Source: an uncultured delta proteobacterium
GTDB taxonomy: Bacteria > Desulfobacterota > Syntrophorhabdia > Syntrophorhabdales > Syntrophorhabdaceae
Reading direction: 5' to 3'
DNA: 13,609 nt
Assembly (NCBI GenBank): GCA_903872255.1
Contig: CAIQJW010000127.1
Coordinates: 1-13,609 of the forward strand
The first letter of the stretch is position 1. Every line of letters begins with the position of its first letter. This document shows, one piece after another, positions 5,555 through 12,952 of this stretch. Position numbers and translations under genes: made by a program. The notes under the pieces were generated by a model that was not told the DNA's origin, made no database searches, and saw only the letters and a program-made list of their open reading frames with translations.

Positions 5555-6679
5555 ATGGAAAATGTGAGGAAAGGGAAACCGGGAACACCTGGAACAACTT
5601 CGGCAAACCAGTTCATCGACACCATGACGCTTGTCAATAAGTCGTATGTCTACGAATTCGCCAGCGAGGCGTATTGCGTGGACCATGGGAGGAAAAAGAA
5701 GGATGTCGTTGGACATTCCGTTGCGCATGTGTTCGGTGAGGCAAATTTCAAGAGAATTATCAAGAAACACCTGGACCAGTGTTTCGCCGGGAACGTTGTC
5801 AAGTACGAGAACTGGCTGGACATTCCGGGAGAGGAACCCAGGTTTTACCGCGTCAGCTATTCGCCTTATTTTGATGCCAAAGGACAGATCACGCATGCAG
5901 TTGTGTCTTCAGTGGACATCACAAGCGGCAAGAGAGAAGAGGAATCGCTTGAGAAAAGCCACGCTGCATTTAAAAATATCCTTCAAAATATGCATTATGG
6001 ACTTTTTACTTTCGACACCGAAGGCAAATTCACTTTTATTAATGATATTCTTGTAAAGAGATCCGGGTATCCCCGGCAGTGGTACATTGGGAAAAGCCTT
6101 TTCGATGTTGTTCGTCCGGAGGAAAGGGAGAGTGTTAGAGAACATTTCAAGGCCACTGTCCGCGGTGAGCAGGTGGAACCCTACGAATTTGGCTTCAAGA
6201 AAGCCGCCGCTGATATAGCGTGGGCCTATATCAGCACCACCGCCATTCGTGACGGCGGTAAAATAGTCGGGGTCCTGGGGGTCGTTCTCGATGTTACGAA
6301 ACGCGTGAAATCCGATCATGCACTTGCAATGAGCGAAAAGAAATACCGGACTCTTTTCGAGGATTCGCTCGATGCCATTTTTGTCACCGACGAAAAGGGA
6401 CGGCTGACCGATGTCAACCCGTCCTTCCTTAAACTTTTCGGATATACCAAGGAAGAAGCGCAGAAAATGCGTGCGATCGACGCGTACGTCAATCGTGATG
6501 AATGCAAGCAGTATGTGAAGGTGATCAGTGAACAGGGATTTGTGGATAAATTTACAGTGAAATTGAAGAGGAAAAACGGGTCGATCATGGAATGCCTTCT
6601 CAACGGGACGCCGTTGCGCGGTCCGGATGGTAAAATAACGGGCTACCAGGGCGTTGCCAGAGAAATAGACAAGCGCTAG
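5555..6679 (+). CDS. Triple-PAS sensory protein without an output domain
   Basis: A 374-residue cytoplasmic sensor of three PAS domains: about 20-125, 140-250 and 262-374. Each ends with a PAS/PAC-type strand ('VVSSVDITSGK', 'GVVLDVTKR', 'GYQGVAREIDKR'). The second and third open with 'ILQNMHYGLFTFD' and 'LFEDSLDAIFVTDEKG', typical PAS starts. Short charged helices link them. Such arrays usually precede a histidine kinase, GGDEF or HTH domain, but here the frame stops right after the third PAS and no kinase remnant follows, so any signal must pass to a partner. ATG 5555 is chosen over 5549 because AAAGGGGG (5541-5548) is 6 nt from the former and touches the latter. There is no signal peptide or membrane segment. 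The ligand is unknown. It lies 89 bp before the Cache lipoprotein gene and may be co-expressed. Confidence 0.88.
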   Translation: MENVRKGKPGTPGTTSANQFIDTMTLVNKSYVYEFASEAYCVDHGRKKKDVVGHSVAHVFGEANFKRIIKKHLDQCFAGNVVKYENWLDIPGEEPRFYRVSYSPYFDAKGQITHAVVSSVDITSGKREEESLEKSHAAFKNILQNMHYGLFTFDTEGKFTFINDILVKRSGYPRQWYIGKSLFDVVRPEERESVREHFKATVRGEQVEPYEFGFKKAAADIAWAYISTTAIRDGGKIVGVLGVVLDVTKRVKSDHALAMSEKKYRTLFEDSLDAIFVTDEKGRLTDVNPSFLKLFGYTKEEAQKMRAIDAYVNRDECKQYVKVISEQGFVDKFTVKLKRKNGSIMECLLNGTPLRGPDGKITGYQGVAREIDKR

Positions 6680-6680
6680 A

Positions 6681-6723
6681 TAAATGAATAGCGGGGCGGG
6701 GTCTGCTTTCGACCATTCATTTA
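6681..6723. repeat. 9-bp inverted repeat between PAS and Cache genes
   Basis: TAAATGAAT (6681-6689) and ATTCATTTA (6715-6723) are perfect inverse copies around a 25-nt GC-rich loop. It begins two bases after the PAS stop codon. The stem is AT-rich and lacks a following T-run, so it is a weak terminator candidate; a regulator site or mRNA-processing hairpin is equally possible. Confidence 0.3.
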
Positions 6724-6768
6724 GAATGATTACGTGCAAGGCCCGCTCCAATTCTTCAACTGCCTTTG

Positions 6769-7710
6769 ATGAATATGAATAAATTAATTCGATTGTACCG
6801 GATTATCGCTTTTTCAATGTTATTGGTACTTCTGTCTATATTTATTTCAAGCTGTGAAAGCAAGTATAAAGATCTGGACCTTACCGCCTATCAATACCGC
6901 GACACAAAAGATCTTCTCAAGTTTGTTTATGACGCTTCATTGGTCCTTAAGAAGGGCGGCTTGAAAAGCTTGAAACATTTCCAGAAGAACCGTCGACTTT
7001 ACCTTACGCCGGACCGTTACCTTTACGTCTACGATATAAACGGAACGAATGTCTTTCACGCAGGGATGCCGCATCTCGAAGGTAAAAATCTTTGGAATAT
7101 CACAGATAAAAACGGCAAAAAACCAGTACAAACGGTGATTGCCGCCTTGGCTGATCCAAACAATCCACACGCCTGGGTCCATTATTCCTGGTGGGAGCCG
7201 GGTAAATTCTATCCGATCCCTAAATCATCCTGTCATTTTAAAGTTACAACCCCCGAAGGCAGAGTGTTGTTCGTTGGCGGGGGCTTGGATTATCCACATG
7301 AAGAAAAAGAATTTATTAGAATTACAGTCGATGGTGCAGTTCGATTAATTGAAGTAAAAGGCGAATCCGCGCTTTCCGAGATAGCAAGTCCTGTCTCTCA
7401 ATACAATTTTCGCGATGTGAAAGTGTTTGTTTTTACCCGGACCGGAAAACTGCTCATATCTCCTGTGATGGGCGATAGTCTTACTGATTTGAAACTGCTG
7501 GATTGTGTCGATGAGATGGGCCATAAACCATTCGAGAAGGCGCTTAAGAGACTGAAAAATAATAAAGATGCAGTTTGGGAGGTCTTTCTGGCTAAAAACC
7601 GATATGAGCGGGTACTTATCAAGAAGGCTTTATACTTGCGCAAAACATATATCGCCGGCGAGGCGATCTATGTTGGCGCAATAACCGACCTTCCCCAACC
7701 ACCTGGATAA
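6769..7710 (+). CDS. Lipoprotein with two Cache-like sensor domains
   Basis: Periplasm-facing lipoprotein, 313 residues. The N-terminus is a lipoprotein signal with a lipobox-like 'FISSC' and lipidated Cys29. The region 77-172 is a Cache (sCache_2-like) domain: 'YLYVYDINGT' then 'HLEGKNLWNITDKNGK', the usual strand–turn–'GKN' pattern, and 'AWVHYSWWEPG'. A second Cache-like half follows at 216-306: 'VKVFVFTRTGKLLISP', 'DEMGHKPFEKAL' and 'YIAGEAIYVGAI'. Cache domains bind small extracellular ligands and are normally fused to transmembrane signalling proteins. Here there is no second membrane helix or output domain, so it is a stand-alone binding or sensing lipoprotein. ATG 6769 or 6775 are possible starts; neither has a clear Shine-Dalgarno sequence. 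It ends 12 bp before the NCS2 transporter gene, strongly suggesting co-transcription. Confidence 0.8.
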   Translation: MNMNKLIRLYRIIAFSMLLVLLSIFISSCESKYKDLDLTAYQYRDTKDLLKFVYDASLVLKKGGLKSLKHFQKNRRLYLTPDRYLYVYDINGTNVFHAGMPHLEGKNLWNITDKNGKKPVQTVIAALADPNNPHAWVHYSWWEPGKFYPIPKSSCHFKVTTPEGRVLFVGGGLDYPHEEKEFIRITVDGAVRLIEVKGESALSEIASPVSQYNFRDVKVFVFTRTGKLLISPVMGDSLTDLKLLDCVDEMGHKPFEKALKRLKNNKDAVWEVFLAKNRYERVLIKKALYLRKTYIAGEAIYVGAITDLPQPPG

Positions 7711-7722
7711 CTGGGGCTACGA

Positions 7723-9084
7723 ATGGCAGACAATAAACATTACGAGTATTCCGTAAACGAAGTACCCCCGCTGGGGCATTTGTTGTTGTCGGCATTTCAG
7801 CATGTTCTCATAATGATCGTTGCTATCGGCATACCTGTAATTTTTGCCGGCCAGATCAACGAAACGCCGGAATTTACGGCTACCCTGGTAACTTTTTCAA
7901 TGCTCGCCTCGGGTATCGGCTCGATTATGCAGGCTTTACGACTGCCCTTTTTGGGTTCCGGCTATTTATGCCCGAATCTCTGCGGTCCTTCTTTTTTGAG
8001 CCTTTCGCTTTCCGCAGCGTGGATCGGCGGTTTGCCCCTGATGCGAGGCATTACCATCGTGGCCGGTTTGGTCGAGATTTTACTTGCGCCGGTAATTCAA
8101 AAGCTTAAGAACGTATTCCCCATATATATTGTCGGACTTGTTGTTGCTCTGGTCGGAATCAGTATTATTTCAATTTCGATAACATCGTTTTTTGGCCTTA
8201 GCCTCCAAAGGGACGCCATATGCAATGCAGATATTTTAATCGGCACTGTTTCATTATTGATAATGATCTTCTGCAATTTGTGGGGGAAGGGATTTGTTAA
8301 GATCTATTGTCTCATTATTGGCATGTTCTCGGGGTGGATCTTGGCCCTGACAGTTGTTCCCGAGTATTGGTACAACCTTCTCCTGCTCAAGAATAGCCCG
8401 CTTTTTGCCTTGCCTCAATTTAATACGCTTCTTCATCCGATCACATTGCGCCTTGATCTCCTCGTTCCCCTAATTGTTATCGCAATAGGCAGCACTTTGA
8501 AAACCTTTGGCAATCTTTTGGCTGCACAGAAATTCTCGGAGCCTGAACTTGACGAGGTTAATTACGTGCCGATCCGCAACGGTATTGTAGCCGATGGTGT
8601 GGCGACCGCTTTATCGGGATTGCTGGGCGCCATGGCAGTTGACACATCTTCAAGCAATATCGGGTTAGCCGGAGCTACCAAAGTGCTCAGCAGATCTATC
8701 AGCATCGTAGCAGGTGTGATCTTTATTGTACTTGCATTTTTCCCGATGCTGACAAATGCCCTTGCACTTATGCCAAAACCCGTTCTTGGCTCCGCGCTCA
8801 TTTTTAGCGGATGTTTCATGATTTGCGCAGGTTTAGGACAGATGCTCTCCGAAAATTGGGATCCACATAAGACCTTCGTGGTTGGCATTGCATTATTTTT
8901 TGGCCTGAGCACCGCTTTTCTCCCCTCCCTCTACGCCCGATCACCACAGATCATACAAACATTTTTTACCGATCCATTGCCGACAACAACAATTCTTGCC
9001 GTCATACTGCATCAAATTTTCCACCTTGATGTAGCTTATAAAAAAATAAGAAATGCTTTTAAAGCCCGGAAGAAGCTTTCGTGA
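7723..9084 (+). CDS. Divergent NCS2-family transporter (uracil/xanthine permease-like)
   Basis: Inner-membrane transporter, 453 residues, with hydrophobic segments filling about residues 25-430 as in the 14-helix NCS2 fold. Family marks are 'QHVLIMIVAIGIPVIFAG' (26-43) in TM1, the 'LPFLGSGYLCP' strand region of TM3, and the TM10 signature 'SNIGLAGATKVLSR' (311-324), matching N-x-G-x4-T with a trailing S-R. NCS2 proteins normally import nucleobases or urate by proton symport. Two substrate residues are changed: the TM8 position filled by Glu in UraA and UapA aligns with Lys260 in 'TLKTFGN', and the TM10 Glu/Gln before N-x-G is Ser311. The fold call is secure; the substrate is not, and may not be a nucleobase. 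ATG 7723 has only a weak CTGGGG upstream. It lies 12 bp after the Cache lipoprotein, suggesting a coupled sensing and uptake unit. Confidence 0.88.
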   Translation: MADNKHYEYSVNEVPPLGHLLLSAFQHVLIMIVAIGIPVIFAGQINETPEFTATLVTFSMLASGIGSIMQALRLPFLGSGYLCPNLCGPSFLSLSLSAAWIGGLPLMRGITIVAGLVEILLAPVIQKLKNVFPIYIVGLVVALVGISIISISITSFFGLSLQRDAICNADILIGTVSLLIMIFCNLWGKGFVKIYCLIIGMFSGWILALTVVPEYWYNLLLLKNSPLFALPQFNTLLHPITLRLDLLVPLIVIAIGSTLKTFGNLLAAQKFSEPELDEVNYVPIRNGIVADGVATALSGLLGAMAVDTSSSNIGLAGATKVLSRSISIVAGVIFIVLAFFPMLTNALALMPKPVLGSALIFSGCFMICAGLGQMLSENWDPHKTFVVGIALFFGLSTAFLPSLYARSPQIIQTFFTDPLPTTTILAVILHQIFHLDVAYKKIRNAFKARKKLS

Positions 9085-9163
9085 TTCGGGCATTGTGTTC
9101 CAATTTTCATTTGTTTAAAACAGAGACGGCCCGGGTGACGTTGCCTACTGCTTTGTTCCCGTC

Positions 9164-9179
9164 CGACCGGTATCGGTCG
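9164..9179. terminator. Hairpin between convergent genes
   Basis: CGACCG (9164-9169) and CGGTCG (9174-9179) form a perfect 6-bp GC-rich stem with a GTAT loop. It lies between the convergent ends of the transporter (9084) and the small membrane protein (9189), where a bidirectional terminator is expected. No T-run follows on either strand, so intrinsic termination is only a possibility. Confidence 0.35.
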
Positions 9180-9188
9180 TCTGCCGGC

Positions 9189-9482
9189 TCACTTCAAAAA
9201 GTCGGAAAAGCCATATGTCTTGGGGCTTCCCTTCCATGTGAACGTTCCATTTGAAAGCTGCCATAAAGCAAGCCCAAGAAAGACGATGCCTGCGGCCAGG
9301 AAGACCGCGCTGACCAACCGCACCATAACAGGCGGCGAATCACGCCATGCAGCTTTGCCCCATCGTGTCCGCACGAGCCACTCAGGGGCAGTGGTGCCTT
9401 TGTAGGCCATGATAGTCCACACAATAAGGAACCCAAAGAAGAAAGTAAATCTCAGATATTCATTGATAGTCATGCTCAACAC
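9189..9482 (-). CDS. Small two-helix membrane protein, unknown function
   Basis: Family not recognised. The 97-residue product has two hydrophobic segments, about residues 9-27 and 53-76, separated by a basic, Trp-rich loop ('LVRTRWGKAAWRDSP'). A short polar tail follows. The basic loop between helices suggests both ends face outward and the loop is cytoplasmic. GTG 9482 has GGGAG 7 nt upstream; ATG 9473 would remove three residues and has a poorer site. A good sigma70-type promoter lies about 40 nt upstream of the start, supporting expression as a single-gene unit. It is convergent with the transporter gene and so probably not co-regulated with it. Confidence 0.65.
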   Translation of the reverse strand: MLSMTINEYLRFTFFFGFLIVWTIMAYKGTTAPEWLVRTRWGKAAWRDSPPVMVRLVSAVFLAAGIVFLGLALWQLSNGTFTWKGSPKTYGFSDFLK

Positions 9483-9528
9483 GAAGATGCTCCCAACAGT
9501 TACTATGACACAGACTACGATCTATGAA

Positions 9529-9557
9529 ATACTAGTAGTTACCCTGTGGGCAGTCAA
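9529..9557 (-). promoter_or_regulatory. Sigma70-type promoter for the small membrane protein
   Basis: On the minus strand TTGACT (9552-9557, 5 of 6) and TAGTAT (9529-9534, 4 of 6) are spaced by exactly 17 bp. Predicted start near 9522 leaves a leader of about 40 nt carrying the Shine-Dalgarno sequence. The rest of 9483-9748 holds no gene I can support. Confidence 0.55.
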
Positions 9558-9748
9558 CAGAAATTTTTTGTCTCGCAGGCTTGTTCGCAATAAATTGGGG
9601 ATGTGACACTTCGCGGGCATCCGGTGTAAAGATGTAGATATTTCCCTTAACATTCGATGGAAAGAAAAAGAAATAGACTGGGTTTTCTTAAAAAAGTAAT
9701 ATATTAAAAATCTTTTCTTTGACCAATATAATCCCAAGGGAGGGCGAC

Positions 9749-9859
9749 ATGGCAAAAACGGTATCGGATAAGAACACAAAAACCGAGATCATTGAGGCCT
9801 ATAACGAGGTTCTGGCACAACTCAAAGATCAAAAGGCATTGAACCGGCAAGCCGCGTAA
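9749..9859 (+). pseudogene. 36-codon ORF, likely truncated start of a coiled-coil protein
   Basis: A strong AAGGGAGG (9735-9742) lies 6 nt before ATG 9749. The 36-residue peptide, containing 'KNTKTEIIEAYNEVLAQL', resembles from memory the first 35 residues of a larger, highly coiled-coil family found in Desulfobacterota and Nitrospirota. Here it stops at TAA 9857-9859. The same frame stays open for another 66 codons to TAA 10058-10060, but that stretch is not coiled-coil-like, so simple read-through does not restore the family. The 5' end was probably kept after deletion or recombination removed the body; a genuine small protein cannot be excluded because the initiation signals are intact. 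A perfect TATAAT (9727-9732) lies too close to the Shine-Dalgarno sequence to be an easy promoter. Confidence 0.45.
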
Positions 9860-10079
9860 GTAAACAGCGTCCTTTGGAGTTCCGAAAGACATCCGGAACG
9901 GTTCAAGGGCGGGGTGCCGAAAGCAACCCAGGCACAATCCAGACACAATTTCATGAAATTCGCAACAGAAGCCAAGGCTGAACAGCCCGGTTCACAAAGT
10001 GAAAACGCCATGCAACGCCCTGATATCAATAATAAATGGCGGAAGTGCATGGGAATCTAACGCGTCCGGAAATCTCGTC

Positions 10080-10102
10080 ACCGGCAGGTGGCTACAGCCG
10101 GT
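10080..10102 (+). terminator. Candidate hairpin upstream of the SNF2 gene
   Basis: ACCGGC (10080-10085) and GCCGGT (10097-10102) form a 6-bp stem with an 11-nt loop, followed by a T-rich stretch (TATTATCTCTTGATTT). It follows the end of the open frame at 10060 and could end transcription from the 9749 ORF. The T-run is interrupted, so the call is weak. No clear promoter was found between here and 10241. Confidence 0.3.
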
Positions 10103-10241
10103 TATTATCTCTTGATTTGTTCCGGAGGGTGGGGAATAATCCTATTGCAAAAAGACATAGAGATAGGTAAGAAACTATGGCATGAGTCATCTGTCCTGCA
10201 CAGATTAAATACACACAACCTGAGACGCACAGAATGAAGGG

Positions 10242-12938
10242 ATGGAGTTATTGACAACTTCTAAAGACAATAATCCTCATGATGCAAAAAGTGAATTAAT
10301 CGTCCTGATCCACACAGAAGGCCTGGAGCTTGACTGGCAGGAAACAGATGAAAAACTGGATGCCGGGCAGTTTCATTTTCAGAAGGATTTGTATGATCAA
10401 TTCCGGGAGCATCCATATAAAGCTATTTTCAGTCTTGGCTTTACGGGACTGTCCGTACCTGTGCCGGATTCAGTCCATTTCCTATACATTACGGCTTCTG
10501 TCTTTGTTAAAGCTCTTTCACAAAAACCGGACATAGAGTTTTTGAGAGAAAAAACCGTTGTTGAACCGGAACCCGAAGAGATTGAGCATATCTTACATAG
10601 TGTGCCTTACATGAATGGGGTGGAATACCTTAATCGGGAATGGATTAAAAAGATATGGAACAGGCTGCAAGATGTTTTTAAGGAGGAAATCAGGCATTAC
10701 ACGGGACGCGTCGCAGATTATTTTGCTTCACTTAGCCCCTATGTGCATACCGTGGGGCGCATATTTTTCCATCTTGTTGAAAGCAAGAAGGAGGATTACC
10801 CCTTTGCTTTTCTTGCGACCTATTCCTCCATTGTTTCCAGCGAGGGAAAGCCAAAGCATCTGCCGCTCAAAAATGCACTGGTCGAATATAAGGGCGATAA
10901 TAAAAAACTATTGGAACTGCTGTCAACCGTTAACAAGGCGTCGCAGAAAAGTACTTTTATCTCTGAGCTTGTTGATTCCGGAGAGATATTTCACCCGATT
11001 GGCCTGACAGGCAATGAAGCGCATACCTTTCTCAAGGAAATACCGCTATACGAAGAAGCCGGTATCCTCTGCCGCATTCCAAACTGGTGGAAAAACAGAT
11101 CAAATTCCCTGAGGTTATCTGTCAAAATCGGCACAAAACCGCCTTCGCAATTGGGATTTGATGCTCTTGTCGATTTTAATGCCCAACTGTCTATTGGCGA
11201 CGACAAAATAACAGCCGGCGAATTGAAAAAATTGCTGGCGGAAACAGAGGGTTTGGCTTTTATAAAAGGCAAGTGGGTAGAGGTAGACCACGAAAAGCTG
11301 AGAGAAACCCTGCAGGCATATGAGCAGGCACAGATACTTATGAGCAAAACGGACATGAGCGTGCTTGAAGCCATGCGGTTTCAATTAAACCCGTCGGCAA
11401 TGCTGAAAATACCGGGGAATGCCGGTGAACTTGAGGTGACAAACGGCGAATGGCTGGATACGGTTGTTTCCAAGCTGACACACCCTGAGGGCATAAAATC
11501 AGTTTCGATCGGAGAGAGTTTTACTGCCAGTCTGAGAACATATCAGGAAAGGGGGCTGGCCTGGCTTAATTTTATGAAAACGCTTGGCCTGGGAGCTTGT
11601 CTTGCAGACGATATGGGGCTTGGAAAAACCATTCAGGTTATCGCCCTTCTCAATCATATAAGGACTCAAAAGCAGGAAAAGACGCTTCTCATTATCCCGG
11701 CGTCACTCATAGGAAACTGGGTAAATGAAATAGACAGATTCGCGCCTTCGCTCAAATACTATGTTTTGCATCCTTCTGAAAACAATGCGGCTGCAATGGA
11801 AGAGAAAGAGTTGACCGGGCGGTACGATGTATTTATAACAACTTACGGTATGCTCCCGAGATACGGTTGGCTGAAGGAAGTGACCTGGAATACGCTGGTA
11901 TTGGACGAGGCCCAGGCAATTAAAAACCCGGGCACAAAACAGACAAAAGCCGTAAAGCAAATAAAGGCGGCCTACAAAATTGCAATGACGGGTACACCCA
12001 TTGAAAACCGGCTTTCAGACCTGTGGTCATTATTTGATTTCCTGAACAGAGGGCTTTTAGGCAGTCCGAAGGAGTTTACGGATTTTACCAGGAGGCTGAA
12101 GGAAAACCAGGAGGGTTATTCGCGGCTAAAGAAGGTTGTCGGTCCGTTTATATTGAGAAGGCTGAAAACAGACAAAACTGTAATTACAGACCTGCCGGAA
12201 AAGATAGAAATGAAGACATTTTCAACATTGACCAAAAAACAGGCGGCGCTATACAATGCACACGTCACAGAACTTAAAACGAGGCTTGAGTCGGCGGAAG
12301 CGGGTATTGCACGAAAAGGGCTGATTCTTTCTTCCATTATGAAATTCAAACAGATATGCAATCATCCGGATCAATACCTTGGACAAGCCTTTTATGCCGA
12401 GGATGAGAGCGGGAAATATATAAGGCTGCGTGAGATCTGTGAGACCATTTATGAAAAAAGGGAGAGGGTCCTCGTGTTTACACAGTTTAAAGAGATCACG
12501 GAGCCTTTGAAAGAGTTTCTTGAGACTGTATTTCACCACAAAGGACTGGTTTTGCATGGAGGGACGCCGGTGACGAAAAGGCGGGAAATCGTTGAAAGGT
12601 TTCAAGGGCAGACGTATGTGCCGTTCCTGGTGCTCTCCATCAAGGCCGGAGGCGTTGGCTTGAACCTTACAGGCGCGAATCATGTTGTCCATTTCGACCG
12701 GTGGTGGAATCCGGCAGTGGAAAACCAGGCGACGGACAGGGCGTTCAGAATCGGCCAGCAGAAAAATGTTATCGTGCATAAGTTCATTACAAGGGGCACA
12801 ATCGAAGAGAAGATAGACTTGATGATAGAGGAGAAGACCAAACTGTTAAAGGATATAATTCCGGACGTCCAGGAAAACTGGATTACCGAAATGGATAACG
12901 GGCAACTAATGGATTTGTTCAGGCTGGAATCAAGGTAA
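10242..12938 (+). CDS. SNF2-family DNA-translocase ATPase with N-terminal SNF2-associated region
   Basis: An 898-residue SF2/Swi2-Snf2 ATPase, expected to translocate on double-stranded DNA and remodel protein–DNA complexes. The helicase core runs from about 430 to 870: motif I DDMGLGKT (456-463), motif II DEAQ (555-558), motif III MTGTPIENR (582-590), motif V around 'GGVGLNLTGANHV' (803-815) and motif VI 'QATDRAFRIGQ' (829-839). Residues about 300-430 resemble the DUF3670-type SNF2-associated region ('LGFDALVDFNAQLSIGD', 'FIKGKWVEVD'). Residues 1-300 show no domain I recognise. All ATPase motifs look intact. ATG 10242 has GAAGGG directly abutting it, which is poor spacing; TTG 10251 is an alternative start. 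The SWIM protein follows after 14 bp, the usual bacterial SNF2–SWIM arrangement, so the two products probably act together. No nuclease or methylase neighbour marks it as a defence system. Confidence 0.93.
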   Translation: MELLTTSKDNNPHDAKSELIVLIHTEGLELDWQETDEKLDAGQFHFQKDLYDQFREHPYKAIFSLGFTGLSVPVPDSVHFLYITASVFVKALSQKPDIEFLREKTVVEPEPEEIEHILHSVPYMNGVEYLNREWIKKIWNRLQDVFKEEIRHYTGRVADYFASLSPYVHTVGRIFFHLVESKKEDYPFAFLATYSSIVSSEGKPKHLPLKNALVEYKGDNKKLLELLSTVNKASQKSTFISELVDSGEIFHPIGLTGNEAHTFLKEIPLYEEAGILCRIPNWWKNRSNSLRLSVKIGTKPPSQLGFDALVDFNAQLSIGDDKITAGELKKLLAETEGLAFIKGKWVEVDHEKLRETLQAYEQAQILMSKTDMSVLEAMRFQLNPSAMLKIPGNAGELEVTNGEWLDTVVSKLTHPEGIKSVSIGESFTASLRTYQERGLAWLNFMKTLGLGACLADDMGLGKTIQVIALLNHIRTQKQEKTLLIIPASLIGNWVNEIDRFAPSLKYYVLHPSENNAAAMEEKELTGRYDVFITTYGMLPRYGWLKEVTWNTLVLDEAQAIKNPGTKQTKAVKQIKAAYKIAMTGTPIENRLSDLWSLFDFLNRGLLGSPKEFTDFTRRLKENQEGYSRLKKVVGPFILRRLKTDKTVITDLPEKIEMKTFSTLTKKQAALYNAHVTELKTRLESAEAGIARKGLILSSIMKFKQICNHPDQYLGQAFYAEDESGKYIRLREICETIYEKRERVLVFTQFKEITEPLKEFLETVFHHKGLVLHGGTPVTKRREIVERFQGQTYVPFLVLSIKAGGVGLNLTGANHVVHFDRWWNPAVENQATDRAFRIGQQKNVIVHKFITRGTIEEKIDLMIEEKTKLLKDIIPDVQENWITEMDNGQLMDLFRLESR

Positions 12939-12952
12939 GGGGAAAGTTTGAT

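Noticed and set aside
5909..6751. 280-codon minus-strand ORF
   Set aside because: Antisense to the PAS gene, whose three domains are clear.
2125..10151. Shared 11-mer CCTATTGCAAA near 2125 and 10141
   Set aside because: Repeated 11-mers are expected by chance in a window of this size, and the flanks do not match.
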